This document shows, one piece after another, positions 35,325 through 43,977 of a stretch of 64,000 nt of DNA. The stretch is from Planctomycetia bacterium. GTDB lineage: Bacteria > Planctomycetota > Planctomycetia > Pirellulales > UBA1268. The notes below the pieces were generated by a model. It saw only the letters and a program-made list of their open reading frames with translations, was not told where the DNA came from and searched no databases. The position numbers and the translations under genes are program-made. The DNA lies in contig JAPLNR010000062.1 in NCBI GenBank assembly GCA_026401035.1, positions 78,925-142,924 of the forward strand. The letters run 5' to 3'. Position 1 is the first letter of the stretch. The number at the start of each line of letters is the position of its first letter.

Positions 35325-36245
35325 CTAGGGCGTTGGCTGTTGTGCCGGCGGCGGGCCGATCACGACGGACGGATCGGCAAGATCGACCGGTTCGTAGCCC
35401 TCATAGGCGGGCATCTGCCAGAGTTGACCGGGATCGGTGGTCGGCATGTTCGTGGTAATCGCCGCCAGTTCCAACTGAAATTCGATGCCCGACGCCGGCC
35501 AGGAGACCTCGACGAGCCGCGGCAGCGCGGCGCCGGACTGCGGATCGACGCGATGCTTCGATGTGCGGACGCTCGCCAGCCGTTCACCCGCACCGGTGAA
35601 GAGATGCTGTTCCACCACGAGGCCGGTGGTGCCGTCGAGGATCGTCGACTTGAGCAGTTCGCCGTCGGGGGCGGTGATGCGGCTGCGGATCTCGAGCCGG
35701 CCGTCCGGCAGCGTGAACGGCCCCTCGTGGCGGTCTTCCGACCTGAAATTCACGAGTCCGAGCAATTCCGGCATCCAGTCGGCGCGGAGCGGCAGGAGCC
35801 GCCGCGCGGAAGATTGCGCGTATTGATCGTGGCGGCAGAACAGCATCACCGGCGGCTGATGGCGGCGAATCCAGAGCCAGAACAGGTCGTCGTTGCTGCC
35901 GATGTCGAGTTCGCTGCCGGTGACGCTCGTCTGCGCCCGCAGTCGGAAGCGGCGCGGCGGCTCGCAGGCCACCTGGGCCGAGAGCCGGGGCACGCCCGGC
36001 ACCACGAGCACCGCCTGCGGCGCCATGTAGCTCCGCACCCGCTGCGTGTTGTCGTGGACGCCGGCGATGATCTGGTCGAGCGTGGCCTGAGGGGGCAGCG
36101 CCCGCGGCAGCGGCATCGTTCCCACCTGGTAGCCGCGGAGCACCTGGGGGCAGGTCGCTCCGCTCGAGGCCAGGCAGATCACCAGCAGCGCGAACAGGCT
36201 GCCGCGCGACGGGCCGCGGGGGCGAAGCCGTGAGTGGACGGTCAT
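35325..36245 (-). CDS. LolA-like exported lipoprotein
   Basis: This 306-residue protein has a signal sequence with a possible lipobox (SLFALLVICLASSGATC). It then has a beta-rich region with T-L-D-Q-I-I-A-G-V-H-D-N-T-Q-R-V-R-S and PRRFRLRAQ-type strands, as in LolA/LppX-type half-barrels that carry lipids or lipoproteins. No catalytic motif is visible. It overlaps the next gene upstream by four bases (ATGA), and the pair should be co-translated. The function is inferred from fold-like pattern only. Confidence 0.6.
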   Translation of the reverse strand: MTVHSRLRPRGPSRGSLFALLVICLASSGATCPQVLRGYQVGTMPLPRALPPQATLDQIIAGVHDNTQRVRSYMAPQAVLVVPGVPRLSAQVACEPPRRFRLRAQTSVTGSELDIGSNDDLFWLWIRRHQPPVMLFCRHDQYAQSSARRLLPLRADWMPELLGLVNFRSEDRHEGPFTLPDGRLEIRSRITAPDGELLKSTILDGTTGLVVEQHLFTGAGERLASVRTSKHRVDPQSGAALPRLVEVSWPASGIEFQLELAAITTNMPTTDPGQLWQMPAYEGYEPVDLADPSVVIGPPPAQQPTP

Positions 36246-36745
36246 GCCGCACCTCCCGACCAGAGCAAGGCCGTGAGTCGCTCCTGCACCCCGGCGGCTG
36301 CCGCTTCCTGCGGCGGAATCACCGGCACCAGATATTCGCTGTCACGGCGGCGGCAGGCAAGCAGCAGCGTGTCGGCGGCTGCAAGGTTTGCCGGCTTGTC
36401 GGCGGCGTGCCTGTCGACCATCCGCAGCACCCGGCGGCGGACGAGTTCGAGCGCCAGCAGATAGCGGATTGCCGCGTCCTCCGGCCGGCCGTCGAGCTGC
36501 TCGAGCACGTCGAGCAGCACGTCGACGGGCGCGAGCGTCGAGCCGCCGGTGTCACCGGCCGGATAGGTTGACTGCCACCAGGCGAGGGTCTGCTCGGGTG
36601 GCCCCGCCCAGGTCTCGGGGGAGCAGTCGAGCCGTTCGAGCCCGCCCTTCCTCCGGACGAGCGCCGAATAAAACGTCTCGCCGGGAACGAAAGCCCGGCC
36701 GTTCAGCCCGCAGCAGCCGTTGGGTCGGTGGAGTTTCAGATCCAT
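36242..36745 (-). CDS. Unassigned cytoplasmic protein
   Basis: This 167-residue protein has no signal sequence or membrane helix. The start has a Cys pair and Gly (NGCCGLNGRAFVPGETFYSALV), then a W-rich region (AWWQSTYP), and a helical C-terminal half with L-L-D-V-L-E-Q-L and L-L-A-L-E-L-V-R-R-R. The early segment looks like a small beta domain with G-x-x-F-x-P-G-E. It precedes the LolA-like lipoprotein with a four-base overlap, so they likely act together. I recognise no family. Confidence 0.65.
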   Translation of the reverse strand: MDLKLHRPNGCCGLNGRAFVPGETFYSALVRRKGGLERLDCSPETWAGPPEQTLAWWQSTYPAGDTGGSTLAPVDVLLDVLEQLDGRPEDAAIRYLLALELVRRRVLRMVDRHAADKPANLAAADTLLLACRRRDSEYLVPVIPPQEAAAAGVQERLTALLWSGGAA

Positions 36746-36817
36746 AGTGCAGGCGCACCCGTGCCGCGGAACAGTCCCGAAAGGGGGCGAGAGATATAGG
36801 CAATGCCACGCCGCGAC

Positions 36818-37756
36818 TCAACCCACATTGCCGCCGCGAAGCGGGGCAGGCTGGGAAAGACCGGAGAGAAGCAGCTCGGCCACCTCCGCGATGCCCCCCT
36901 CGTCGTGCGTGGCCACCACGCGGTCGGCGGCCGCCAGCACGTCTGCAGTGGCGTTGCCCATCGCGATGCCGAGGCCGGCTCCGCGGATCATCGGCAGGTC
37001 GTTGACATCGTCGCCAACCGCGCAGATGGCGGCCGGGTCGATCCCCCACGGCCCCGCCAGCGAGAGCACGCCCGACCATTTCGTCACGCCGGCCGGCGCG
37101 ATCTCGCACATCCAGTCGCGATACCGCGGGCTGCGGATCGTGTGCAGGGACAACTGCCCGGGCCAGGCTGCGACGAGCATTCTTTCGAGGTCGAGCATTT
37201 CGGCATGCGTGCCCATCGTGAACCCGGCAAAGACACCCGGCGGCGGAGCGCGATCCAGGTCCGACACGACGTTGGCCAGGCTGCGGTTACGGTCGAGATA
37301 GTCGGCCACGCCGCGGCTGCCGTCGACTTCCCGCGCCGGGTCGTGTGGTGCGGCGCTCGCCAGGCTGCGGCAATGAAAGTCGAACCCCGCAGCGAAGCTG
37401 TCGGTGTAGAGGATCGGCTCGTGCCCGCGGTCTACGATCAGGCGGAGTGATCCCTCGAGCACCCCCTCGGCAAATCGGGCCCGCGCCAGCGTCGCGTGAT
37501 TCCGCACGTCCTTGATGAGCGCGCCGGAAGCCGTCACGAGCGGCGTGTCGACAGACAGGCGTTCGGCCACGGGGAGCACGTCGCGGTAGCGCCGGCCGGT
37601 CGCGAGCAGCACGCGGATTCCCGCATCGCGCACCCGATGGATCGCCGCGCAGGTGGCGTCGGTGATCTCGTGACGGCTGTTGCTGAGCGTGCCGTCGACG
37701 TCGAGGACGAGCAGTTGGATTGCGGCGGGAGAATTCACTGCTGGTGCGGCGGGCAT
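36818..37756 (-). CDS. HAD-superfamily phosphatase, Cof type
   Basis: This 312-residue protein has the full HAD set: QLLVLDVDGTLSNSRHEIT (motif I, nucleophile Asp), VLLATGRRY (motif II), a lysine in VTKWSGVLSLA (motif III), and AVGDDVNDLPMIRGAG (motif IV). The C2 cap between motifs II and III is typical of the Cof/YbiV subgroup of sugar-phosphate and flavin phosphatases. The ATG at 37756 gives the expected N-terminus. It is divergent from the Rieske-type ferredoxin gene, only 24 bases away, and the two may share a control region. Confidence 0.88.
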   Translation of the reverse strand: MPAAPAVNSPAAIQLLVLDVDGTLSNSRHEITDATCAAIHRVRDAGIRVLLATGRRYRDVLPVAERLSVDTPLVTASGALIKDVRNHATLARARFAEGVLEGSLRLIVDRGHEPILYTDSFAAGFDFHCRSLASAAPHDPAREVDGSRGVADYLDRNRSLANVVSDLDRAPPPGVFAGFTMGTHAEMLDLERMLVAAWPGQLSLHTIRSPRYRDWMCEIAPAGVTKWSGVLSLAGPWGIDPAAICAVGDDVNDLPMIRGAGLGIAMGNATADVLAAADRVVATHDEGGIAEVAELLLSGLSQPAPLRGGNVG

Positions 37757-37780
37757 GTTTGATATGGTACATGGTTGGTC

Positions 37781-38140
37781 ATGAACGACGTTCCATTTAC
37801 GCCCGTGGCCCGGGTGGGTGAGATTCCCGTCGGTGCGGGCCGCACCTACGAGGTCGCCGGCCGGCTCGTGGCGGTATTTTTCGACGGCGAGAACTATTCC
37901 GCCATCGACGATCTCTGTCCGCACATGGGCGCATCGCTCGGGTCGGGCCCGCTCTGCGACGGCGTCGTCACCTGCCCGTGGCATGCGTGGCGGTTTCGTC
38001 TTTCCGACGGCGCCTGGTGCGACAATCCGAAACTCAGGGTCGACGTCTTCGAGGTACGGCTCGTCGGCGACGTCATCGAGGTGCGGGTGACGCCCGCGGC
38101 CCCCGTCGAACTGCCTACGAGCCCTGCGCCGCAATCCTGA
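37781..38140 (+). CDS. Rieske-type ferredoxin (NirD-like)
   Basis: This 119-residue soluble protein has the 2Fe-2S ligand pair CPHMGASL and CPWHAWRF (C-x-H and C-x2-H), as in ferredoxin components of dioxygenases and NirD. It should be a small electron carrier; no partner oxygenase is nearby. ATG at 37781 is preferred; a TTG two codons upstream is in frame. The 3' end overlaps the convergent metal-hydrolase gene by 26 bases. Confidence 0.88.
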   Translation: MNDVPFTPVARVGEIPVGAGRTYEVAGRLVAVFFDGENYSAIDDLCPHMGASLGSGPLCDGVVTCPWHAWRFRLSDGAWCDNPKLRVDVFEVRLVGDVIEVRVTPAAPVELPTSPAPQS

Positions 38141-38825
38141 CCGAGCCGCCCGGCACGAGCACCCGCGGCTCGGCCAGTTTTTCAGCGGTCACCCGCGCCG
38201 CCCAGACAGCGGCATCCTGCGCGATCGGCGGCCAGGTGCCGTAATGGTTCGGCAGCGCGATCCGCGGCTTGAGGAGCCGCAGCGCCTCGTAGGAGTCTTC
38301 GGGGCCCATCGTGAAGACGTCGCCGATCGGCAGCACCGCCACGTCGATGCCCCGTCCGTCGCGGGGCCGTCCGATCCGCTGCATGTCGGAGAAGAGCGCC
38401 GTGTCTCCCGCGATGTAGGCCCGCACACCGCCGACATCCAGCAGCCAGCCCGCCGGGTTGCCGCCATACGTGCCGTCGGGCAGGCTCGACGAATGGTGGG
38501 CGATTTCCATCTTGGCCGTGCCGCCGGGCACCGCCACGCTTCCGCCGAAGTTCATCGGCTGGGTGTTTTCCACTCCCTGCTTCGCGAGCCACTGGGCGAT
38601 CTCGAAGGCGCACAGCACCCGCGCCTGCGTCCGCTTCGCGATTGCCACCAGGTCGGCCACATGGTCGAAGTGGCCGTGCGTGACGAGGATCGTGTCGCAG
38701 GCCACGTCCTTCGCCTTCATGGACGCGGTGGGGCATTCATCGAAAAAGGGGTCGACGAGGAGCACGCCCGAGCCGGTGTCGATGAGCCAGGTGGCGTGGC
38801 CGGTCCAGGTGAGGGTGATTGCCAT
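38115..38825 (-). CDS. Metallo-beta-lactamase-fold hydrolase (UPF0173 type)
   Basis: This 236-residue protein of the MBL fold begins ITLTWTGHATWLID and has the metal motif ILVTHGHFDHVAD, IAGDTALFSDM and a late histidine (LPNHYGTWP), the pattern of the UPF0173/UlaG-like group. The members are metal-dependent hydrolases of unknown or varied substrate. The ATG at 38825 lies ten bases after the stop of pgi, on the same strand, so they may form a pair. It overlaps the Rieske ferredoxin gene at their 3' ends. Confidence 0.9.
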   Translation of the reverse strand: MAITLTWTGHATWLIDTGSGVLLVDPFFDECPTASMKAKDVACDTILVTHGHFDHVADLVAIAKRTQARVLCAFEIAQWLAKQGVENTQPMNFGGSVAVPGGTAKMEIAHHSSSLPDGTYGGNPAGWLLDVGGVRAYIAGDTALFSDMQRIGRPRDGRGIDVAVLPIGDVFTMGPEDSYEALRLLKPRIALPNHYGTWPPIAQDAAVWAARVTAEKLAEPRVLVPGGSVRIAAQGS

Positions 38826-38835
38826 ATGAGGTTCC

Positions 38836-40272
38836 TTAGGGACGCAGTCGTGCCAGCATGAGTTTCTTCGAGGTTTCGACGCCCGGCTGGCCGTACGGGT
38901 TCGTGCCGACAAGGCGGCCTTCGGCCACGGTCGCAAGCATCAGCATCTGCAGCAGTTGGCCGACCGTGTGCTCGTCGACCCGCGGCAGCACGATGTCGGC
39001 CGTGGGCCGTTTGTCCCGAGCATAAGCTTCGCTGACGCCGGCGGCCGCGGCGGCCAGCATGTCGGGCCAGGCCGTGCCGACCAGATCGTCGAGGGTGTCT
39101 TCATTGCCTGCGAAGCCGCTGATCGGGGGCAGTTTCAGCCGGTCGCGGCGGGGCGCGCCCACGAGCAGGTTCGTGATGAGTTTGTCGCGCCGCCCCCCCT
39201 GGTGCTGCTGACCGCGGGAGTGCAGATCGCGGGTCATGACGGTCGTCAGCGGCGTGGCCCCCTGCCCCGCCTTGCCGAGGCTCTCGGAGAGCAGTTTGTC
39301 GTACCAGAGGCCGACGGCCTCGAGACGGTTGCTCCACGTCGAGAGCACACGGATCGTCGCGCCCATGCCGACCTCGGCAAGGTGCGACACGCCGGCATAG
39401 AGCAGCACCGGATTATCGGCGACTGGTGCCTCGCGAAAGCAGCGGTTCATCGCGGCCGCGCCCTCGAGCAGTCGCACAACATCGATGCCCACGATCGCCG
39501 CCGGGAGCAGCCCCACGGCGGTGAGCGCGGAGAACCGGCCGCCCACGCCGGCGGGGATTTCAAACCGGTCGGGGCAGCCGATCGCCCCGGCCAGATCGGC
39601 GAGCCGGCCCGTCTTGCCGGTGATCGGCACGACGAGAGCGGCGAGCTTGCGGCGGTCGCCGTTCACCGCGGCAAACAGGGCCTGAAGAAACAGCCGCGTC
39701 GCGACGGCCGTCTCGAATGTGTCGCCGCTCTTGCTCACGACGAGCAGGGCCCAGCGGTGGAGCAGGTCGTTGGAGCCCTGCGGCGCGGCGAGCAGATCGA
39801 GCAGCCCCTGGGCGGAGTCGTTGTCGATATTGAAGCCCTCGAACGAGAGCCGCGGCCGGCCGCCACGTTCGCCACGCGGCAGGTCGTTGTGAAACGGATG
39901 ACAGCACGACTCGAAGAGCGCCCGCGTGCCCAGGGAAGAGCCGCCGACCCCGAGCACCACCACGCGGTCGACTGCCTCGCGAATCCGACGGGCAGCGGTG
40001 AGGATCGCGAAGAGTTCGCTCCGGGGCCGCTGCGTGTTGTAGTCGGCGAGCAGCCGGTCGGGCAGGTCGATGAATGCCGAATCGAGCACCTCCCCGGGCT
40101 GCACGCCGCCGCTGCGGAAGCGGTCGACGTCGGAGAGTGTGTCTGTCCGTGCCTGGTCGAGCGGGCCCGCGAGGTCGGCAAGGCTTTGACGCGGGATGCC
40201 GCCGGTCGCAAAGACGCCCGCCGGCTCGTAGACGATCGGATCTACGGGCAGCTTCGGGCGGACGACGCTCAT
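38836..40272 (-). CDS. pgi: Glucose-6-phosphate isomerase
   Basis: This 478-residue protein matches the isomerase with SIS-type domains: VVVLGVGGSSLGTRALFE (about 90-108), VVSKSGDTFETAVATRLF and the GVGGRFSALTAVGLLP loop, followed by QHQGGRRDKLITNLL. A C-terminal lysine in ETSKKLMLARL fits the catalytic lysine region. It interconverts glucose-6-P and fructose-6-P. The protein is compact and near the bacterial length. The frame stays open far upstream of 40272, but the ATG there gives the family N-terminus. It is divergent from apgM, so two glycolysis genes share an upstream region. Confidence 0.88.
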   Translation of the reverse strand: MSVVRPKLPVDPIVYEPAGVFATGGIPRQSLADLAGPLDQARTDTLSDVDRFRSGGVQPGEVLDSAFIDLPDRLLADYNTQRPRSELFAILTAARRIREAVDRVVVLGVGGSSLGTRALFESCCHPFHNDLPRGERGGRPRLSFEGFNIDNDSAQGLLDLLAAPQGSNDLLHRWALLVVSKSGDTFETAVATRLFLQALFAAVNGDRRKLAALVVPITGKTGRLADLAGAIGCPDRFEIPAGVGGRFSALTAVGLLPAAIVGIDVVRLLEGAAAMNRCFREAPVADNPVLLYAGVSHLAEVGMGATIRVLSTWSNRLEAVGLWYDKLLSESLGKAGQGATPLTTVMTRDLHSRGQQHQGGRRDKLITNLLVGAPRRDRLKLPPISGFAGNEDTLDDLVGTAWPDMLAAAAAGVSEAYARDKRPTADIVLPRVDEHTVGQLLQMLMLATVAEGRLVGTNPYGQPGVETSKKLMLARLRP

Positions 40273-40449
40273 GGGAGTTTCTCGTGGATGACGCGTGTGG
40301 GCGCGAGAATGTAGCCCATCCGGCCGGCGAGCGTCGCCGGGCCGGCTGCCAGTCCGGTCTTGCGGTGGCAGGCGCGACTCGGGAAAACATCCCTGCCGCG
40401 GCATGCGTGTTTGTGCCGGGCGAAAAAACCCCGCAGGAGCAGCAACACC

Positions 40450-41655
40450 GTGAATCAGCTCGACTTGGTGCGTGAACTGGCCGAGAAATCGCAGACGAAG
40501 ATCGTGATGCTCGTGGCCGACGGTTTGGGTGGCCTGCCGCTGCAAAAGGGGGGCAAAACAGAACTCGAGACCGCCGCCACGCCCAACCTCGACCGGCTCG
40601 CGGCCTGCGGCACGAGCGGTTCCAGCGTCCCCGTCCTGCCCGGCATCACGCCCGGCTCCGGCCCCGGTCATCTCGGCCTTTTTGGCTACGACCCGCTTGA
40701 ATTCAAGATCGGCCGGGGAGCCCTCGAGGCGACGGGCATCGGGTTTGAACTGGGCCCCGACGACGTGGCGGCCCGCGGCAATTTCTGCACGCTCGACACC
40801 GCCGGCCTCATCGCCGACCGCCGCGCCGGCCGGATTCCCTCGGAAGAGAGCTTCAAGGTGGTCGAGCGGCTGCAGGGCGTGAAGATCGAAGGCGTCGAAA
40901 CGTTCGTAAAGCCGGTGAAGGAGCACCGCTTCGTCGTTGTTTTTCGCGGGCCAGGTCTCAATGGCGGTGTTGCCGACACTGATCCGCAGGCCGTGGGCGT
41001 GGCCCCGCTCGATCCCCAGCCGATCGTGCCGGCTGCCCGGCGAACGGCCGATGTGGCCAAGGAGTTCGTGCGACAGGCCCGGGCACTCCTCAAGGATGAG
41101 CCGAAGGCCAATGGCCTGGTGCTCCGCGGCTTCGCCGGCAAGCCGCAACTTCCGGGATATGAGGAACTTTACGGGCTGCGGGCCGCCGCGATCGCCGTCT
41201 ACCCGATGTACAAGGGCCTCGCCCGGCTGGCCGGCATGACCCTCATCGGCAAGGCCCAGTCGCTCGACGAGCAGATCGATGAACTGGGGAAGTGCTGGCA
41301 GGACTACGACTTTTTCTTCCTGCATTTCAAATACACCGATTCCACCGGAGAAGATGGTGATTTTGCCGAGAAAGTGCGGCGGATCGAAGAACTCGATCGG
41401 GCCATTCCCAGGATCGAAAAACTTGGCCCTGACGTGCTGATCGTGACGGGTGACCATTCGACGCCAAGCCGCCTCAAGAGTCATAGCTGGCACCCTGTGC
41501 CAACGCTGTTGTCGGCCGAGAGCTGCCGTCCCGATGGCCTGACGAAGTTTGCCGAGCGTCAGTGCCTGCAGGGCGGCCTCGGCATGTTCCCTGCAAAGCA
41601 TCTGATGCTCATGGCCATGGCCCATGCAGGACGGTTTGGAAAGTTCGGGGCCTAG
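40450..41655 (+). CDS. apgM: 2,3-bisphosphoglycerate-independent phosphoglycerate mutase (ApgM type)
   Basis: This 401-residue protein of the alkaline-phosphatase superfamily is like archaeal phosphoglycerate mutases. It begins IVMLVADGLGGLPLQ (metal Asp), then TAATPNLDRLAACGTSG (the nucleophile lies near the TPN/SG region) and PGITPGSGPGHLGLFGYDP. The C-terminus has FFLHFKYTDSTGEDGD and VTGDHSTPSRLKSHSWHP, which supply Asp/His metal ligands. It interconverts 3- and 2-phosphoglycerate. The start is GTG at 40450, with AGGAG about ten bases upstream. Confidence 0.9.
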   Translation: MNQLDLVRELAEKSQTKIVMLVADGLGGLPLQKGGKTELETAATPNLDRLAACGTSGSSVPVLPGITPGSGPGHLGLFGYDPLEFKIGRGALEATGIGFELGPDDVAARGNFCTLDTAGLIADRRAGRIPSEESFKVVERLQGVKIEGVETFVKPVKEHRFVVVFRGPGLNGGVADTDPQAVGVAPLDPQPIVPAARRTADVAKEFVRQARALLKDEPKANGLVLRGFAGKPQLPGYEELYGLRAAAIAVYPMYKGLARLAGMTLIGKAQSLDEQIDELGKCWQDYDFFFLHFKYTDSTGEDGDFAEKVRRIEELDRAIPRIEKLGPDVLIVTGDHSTPSRLKSHSWHPVPTLLSAESCRPDGLTKFAERQCLQGGLGMFPAKHLMLMAMAHAGRFGKFGA

Positions 41656-41677
41656 CAGGCCTGTGGACATGGTGGGA

Positions 41678-41713
41678 CATGGCCAGCATGGCCGGCATGG
41701 CCGGCATGGCCGG
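41678..41713 (+). repeat. Nine-base tandem repeat (CATGGCCGG), four units
   Basis: Four copies of CATGGCCRG stand head to tail just after apgM. The gap 41656-42078 (423 bases) holds no clear gene; it contains this repeat and at least two GC-rich hairpins. A similar ATG-bearing tandem pattern forms the N-terminus of fliR and of the BatA-like protein. Confidence 0.6.
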
Positions 41714-41734
41714 AGGCGCGATGCCCGGTGGCTG

Positions 41735-41755
41735 CCTGGGGCGATTTGCCCCAGG
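41735..41755. terminator. GC-rich hairpin downstream of apgM
   Basis: CCTGGGGC and GCCCCAGG form a perfect eight-base stem around GATTT, about 80 bases after the apgM stop. There is no thymine run, so it may act as a Rho-assisted terminator or a 3'-end protector. A second similar palindrome, GGGGC-GATTC-GCCCC, lies at 41770-41784, and a third related copy of GCGATTCGCCCCACC follows near 41820. Confidence 0.4.
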
Positions 41756-42078
41756 CGCGGCTGTCCCCTGGGGCGATTCGCCCCACCCCCTGGTCGCTGG
41801 CGACCGATTGGAGTGGAGCGATTCGCCCCACCTCGCCCAATCCTCCACAGCCGCCACGTCGTTCCGAAAAAAATAGTTCGGTCATAATCCGGGCTGTTTT
41901 CCAGAGATTTTCTCTCTTCCTCGACGGCTTGCCACCAACTGGCGGAGCGATTGGCACGGCGCGTGCATCTGAATCAAGCGTGTGAGGCCGATCGCTTCAA
42001 AGCGAGCCTTGCCCGCAGCGTCGTTTGCCGCTGCGGTTCGTCATGTTCGGAAGTCGCTTGTCTGTCAGGAGAACGCTC

Positions 42079-42210
42079 ATGAAATCCCTCGTGCAGTCCC
42101 CATCTACAGGTGCGGGTGCTTCCGCTGCCCGCTGGTCGCTGACGCGTGCCGACGTGCTGTTGTGTGCGGTGCCGATCGCCCTGTTTTTGTCGATCGTGTC
42201 GCTCGTCTGA
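42079..42210 (+). CDS. Small membrane protein
   Basis: This 43-codon frame has an excellent ribosome-binding site (AGGAG eight bases upstream of the ATG at 42079). The product has a polar N-terminal part (MKSLVQSPSTGAGASAARWS) and a C-terminal membrane helix (ADVLLCAVPIALFLSIVSLV). It is probably tail-anchored. It lies 80 bases upstream of another small membrane protein on the same strand, and the two may form an operon with the pseudo-receiver genes that follow. Its function is unknown. Confidence 0.5.
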   Translation: MKSLVQSPSTGAGASAARWSLTRADVLLCAVPIALFLSIVSLV

Positions 42211-42289
42211 GTGCCGCGAAGCGCGGACTTTGTTCTGTCTCTTTGAGTCAGACCCCCCTGATGCCTACGGATTGCCGAAAGGATTCACC

Positions 42290-42706
42290 ATGTCGTCGCA
42301 GCACCGCCTGATCGGCTCCCGAGCCTCCCGTGCCTTCTCGTCGCTGGCGATCAGCTGTGTGATCACCCTCCTGTCGCTGCTCGCCCTGTCGTTCGGAGCA
42401 CTGCAGAAGTCGCGAGCGGAAGGGGTGAACGGAATGGTGGTCAATACCACCATGTCGTCGGCAAACCAGGCGCTGGTGTTTTCGCCGGCGATGCTCCCCG
42501 CATCTTCCGCTTCGGCGGTGCGTCTGGCAGGGGCGCCACTATGGATTTCCAGGCGACCCGTGGACGTCCGGAGTCAGGTCAGCCCCACCCGGGAATTTTT
42601 CGGTCTCTCAAAAGTGGCTTTTCCGTTGCTCGTCAGTGACTTGACTCCTGCTGCTCCGGCTGGCAAGTCGGTTTTGATGTCGGGCCGCACGGTGGGTATT
42701 CGCTGA
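42290..42706 (+). CDS. Unassigned exported or membrane-anchored protein
   Basis: This 138-residue protein has one N-terminal helix (about 18-40, FSSLAISCVITLLSLLALSFGALQ) and a Ser/Ala-rich remainder outside the membrane. AAAGGA lies seven bases upstream of the ATG at 42290. There are no recognised motifs or Cys residues in the exposed part. It is followed by the first pseudo-receiver gene after 37 bases. I do not recognise it; codon use and the ribosome-binding site support a real gene. Confidence 0.55.
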   Translation: MSSQHRLIGSRASRAFSSLAISCVITLLSLLALSFGALQKSRAEGVNGMVVNTTMSSANQALVFSPAMLPASSASAVRLAGAPLWISRRPVDVRSQVSPTREFFGLSKVAFPLLVSDLTPAAPAGKSVLMSGRTVGIR

Positions 42707-42743
42707 ACAACTTTTCACAACTTCGACAATTCTCCGTTCAACA

Positions 42744-43262
42744 ATGGATTCTCACATGACAAATCTCGAAAACAACGACGTTCTGGCCAGCATCCCGTCG
42801 CTGAAAATGCTCGGCATCAACGAGATTGTCATCGTTGATCCGACGTATGATCGCTACGGCGATTTTGTGCAGGCCGCCCGGGCTGGCGACGTCGGACTCC
42901 ACTTCTGCTGCGATGGGCGTTCGGCCGTGCGAATGGCCCGCCGGTTTCGCGCCGATGTCTGGCTGGTAAGCACCGAACTCCCGGACATGTCGGGGTTTGA
43001 CCTGCTCGACATGCTCTCTCCGCACGTCGTGCAGGGGGATGTCGATCCGATGCTCTCCGGCGCGAGGATTTCGCTCGGCCGCATTGGGGAAGCGACGCGT
43101 TCGGGGATTTTTCTCGTCGCCAGTGAATACCGGCTCGAAGAGGAGCAGCGTTCGCTGGCCTCCGGCATCGCCGGCTATCTCGTTCGTCCGATCACGCTCG
43201 ACGTGATCCGTGCCACCCGTGCGCCCGCCGAAGCGGTGCCATTTTCCGTTCAACATCAGTGA
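42744..43262 (+). CDS. Degenerate response-regulator receiver protein 1
   Basis: This 172-residue protein resembles a receiver domain: an initial strand EIVIVDPTYDRYGDF (one acidic residue in place of the usual Asp pair), then GLHFCCDGRSAVRMARRFRADVWLV and STELPDMSGFDLLDML. The residue aligned with the phospho-acceptor Asp (four before the conserved Pro) is Ser, so normal phosphotransfer is unlikely. A late VRPI segment takes the place of the K-P pair. The gene next to it (43399-43911) is a paralogue. There is no output domain. The ATG at 42744 or at 42756 could start it. Confidence 0.65.
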   Translation: MDSHMTNLENNDVLASIPSLKMLGINEIVIVDPTYDRYGDFVQAARAGDVGLHFCCDGRSAVRMARRFRADVWLVSTELPDMSGFDLLDMLSPHVVQGDVDPMLSGARISLGRIGEATRSGIFLVASEYRLEEEQRSLASGIAGYLVRPITLDVIRATRAPAEAVPFSVQHQ

Positions 43263-43398
43263 CCCTCACCTATTGCTTTTGCTCCGCATCCTCGATTGAC
43301 AACCGGCTTGATCCGTCTTTTCTTTTTCGCATATCTCAGCATTGATCAGCAGCCGATTGGTCACGTCTTTTCTTTGGGGAAACGAGAAGGAGTCGCTG

Positions 43399-43911
43399 AT
43401 GAGCCACGATGCTCTCAGGTGGGATGTTCCTGCTGAAGTGCCCAACGTCGTCGTCGTCGATGGACATTTCGAAGCCTACGGGCCTTTGGCTGCCAGCGCC
43501 CGGCTAGGAAAGCTGAACCTGCATTTTCGTTCCAGTGGTGCCGATGCCATCAAACTCGCACGCCGTCACCGGGTGGACGCATGGCTCGTGGCAACGGAAC
43601 TCGACGATATGTCGGGGCACGATTTCCTCGAACTGCTGCAATCCCGACTGGGTGATTCCAAGGTGGCCATCGTCGAGGCCGCGGCAAACCCCGGACGCCA
43701 TTGGGATATCGCCAGCCGGGAAGCGGCCGAGGTGGGAGCGGATTCTCTGCTCGCCCCGCCGATTACGTTTCGCGACTTGGAGTCACTTCTGGGTATCGGC
43801 GCTGGAAGCCGCCCCGTACTGTCCGTTCCCAAGGCATCGCGTGCCGTGGTGACGCTCCCGGTCGGCGTTGGGGCGGCCGTCGTGGCGATCGCCGTTTTGA
43901 TGCTGGGCTGA
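43399..43911 (+). CDS. Degenerate receiver protein 2 with C-terminal helix
   Basis: This 170-residue paralogue of the preceding gene product shares VVVDGHFEAYGPLAASARLGKL, GADAIKLARRHRVDAWLV and ATELDDMSGHDFLELL with it in matching places. The phospho-acceptor position is Ala, and the usual L-P is L-D. Unlike paralogue 1 it ends in a membrane helix (VVTLPVGVGAAVVAIAVLMLG). AGAAGGAG precedes the ATG at 43399. Both proteins thus look like signalling domains that lost phosphorylation, one free and one bound to the membrane. Confidence 0.65.
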   Translation: MSHDALRWDVPAEVPNVVVVDGHFEAYGPLAASARLGKLNLHFRSSGADAIKLARRHRVDAWLVATELDDMSGHDFLELLQSRLGDSKVAIVEAAANPGRHWDIASREAAEVGADSLLAPPITFRDLESLLGIGAGSRPVLSVPKASRAVVTLPVGVGAAVVAIAVLMLG

Positions 43912-43977
43912 CTGTTCGTGGAACGGCCGACTGGTTCCACCGTCTGACTTCCGCATAGCCTGCTTCGATCGTCCCGC

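Noticed and set aside
40273..41670. Minus-strand extension of the pgi frame far upstream of 40272
   Set aside because: It runs antisense through apgM, which has strong family motifs; the pgi family N-terminus begins at 40272.
41562..41985. Met/Gly-rich short frames after apgM (MASMAGMAGMAGG)
   Set aside because: They are simply the translated nine-base tandem repeat, with no start signal.
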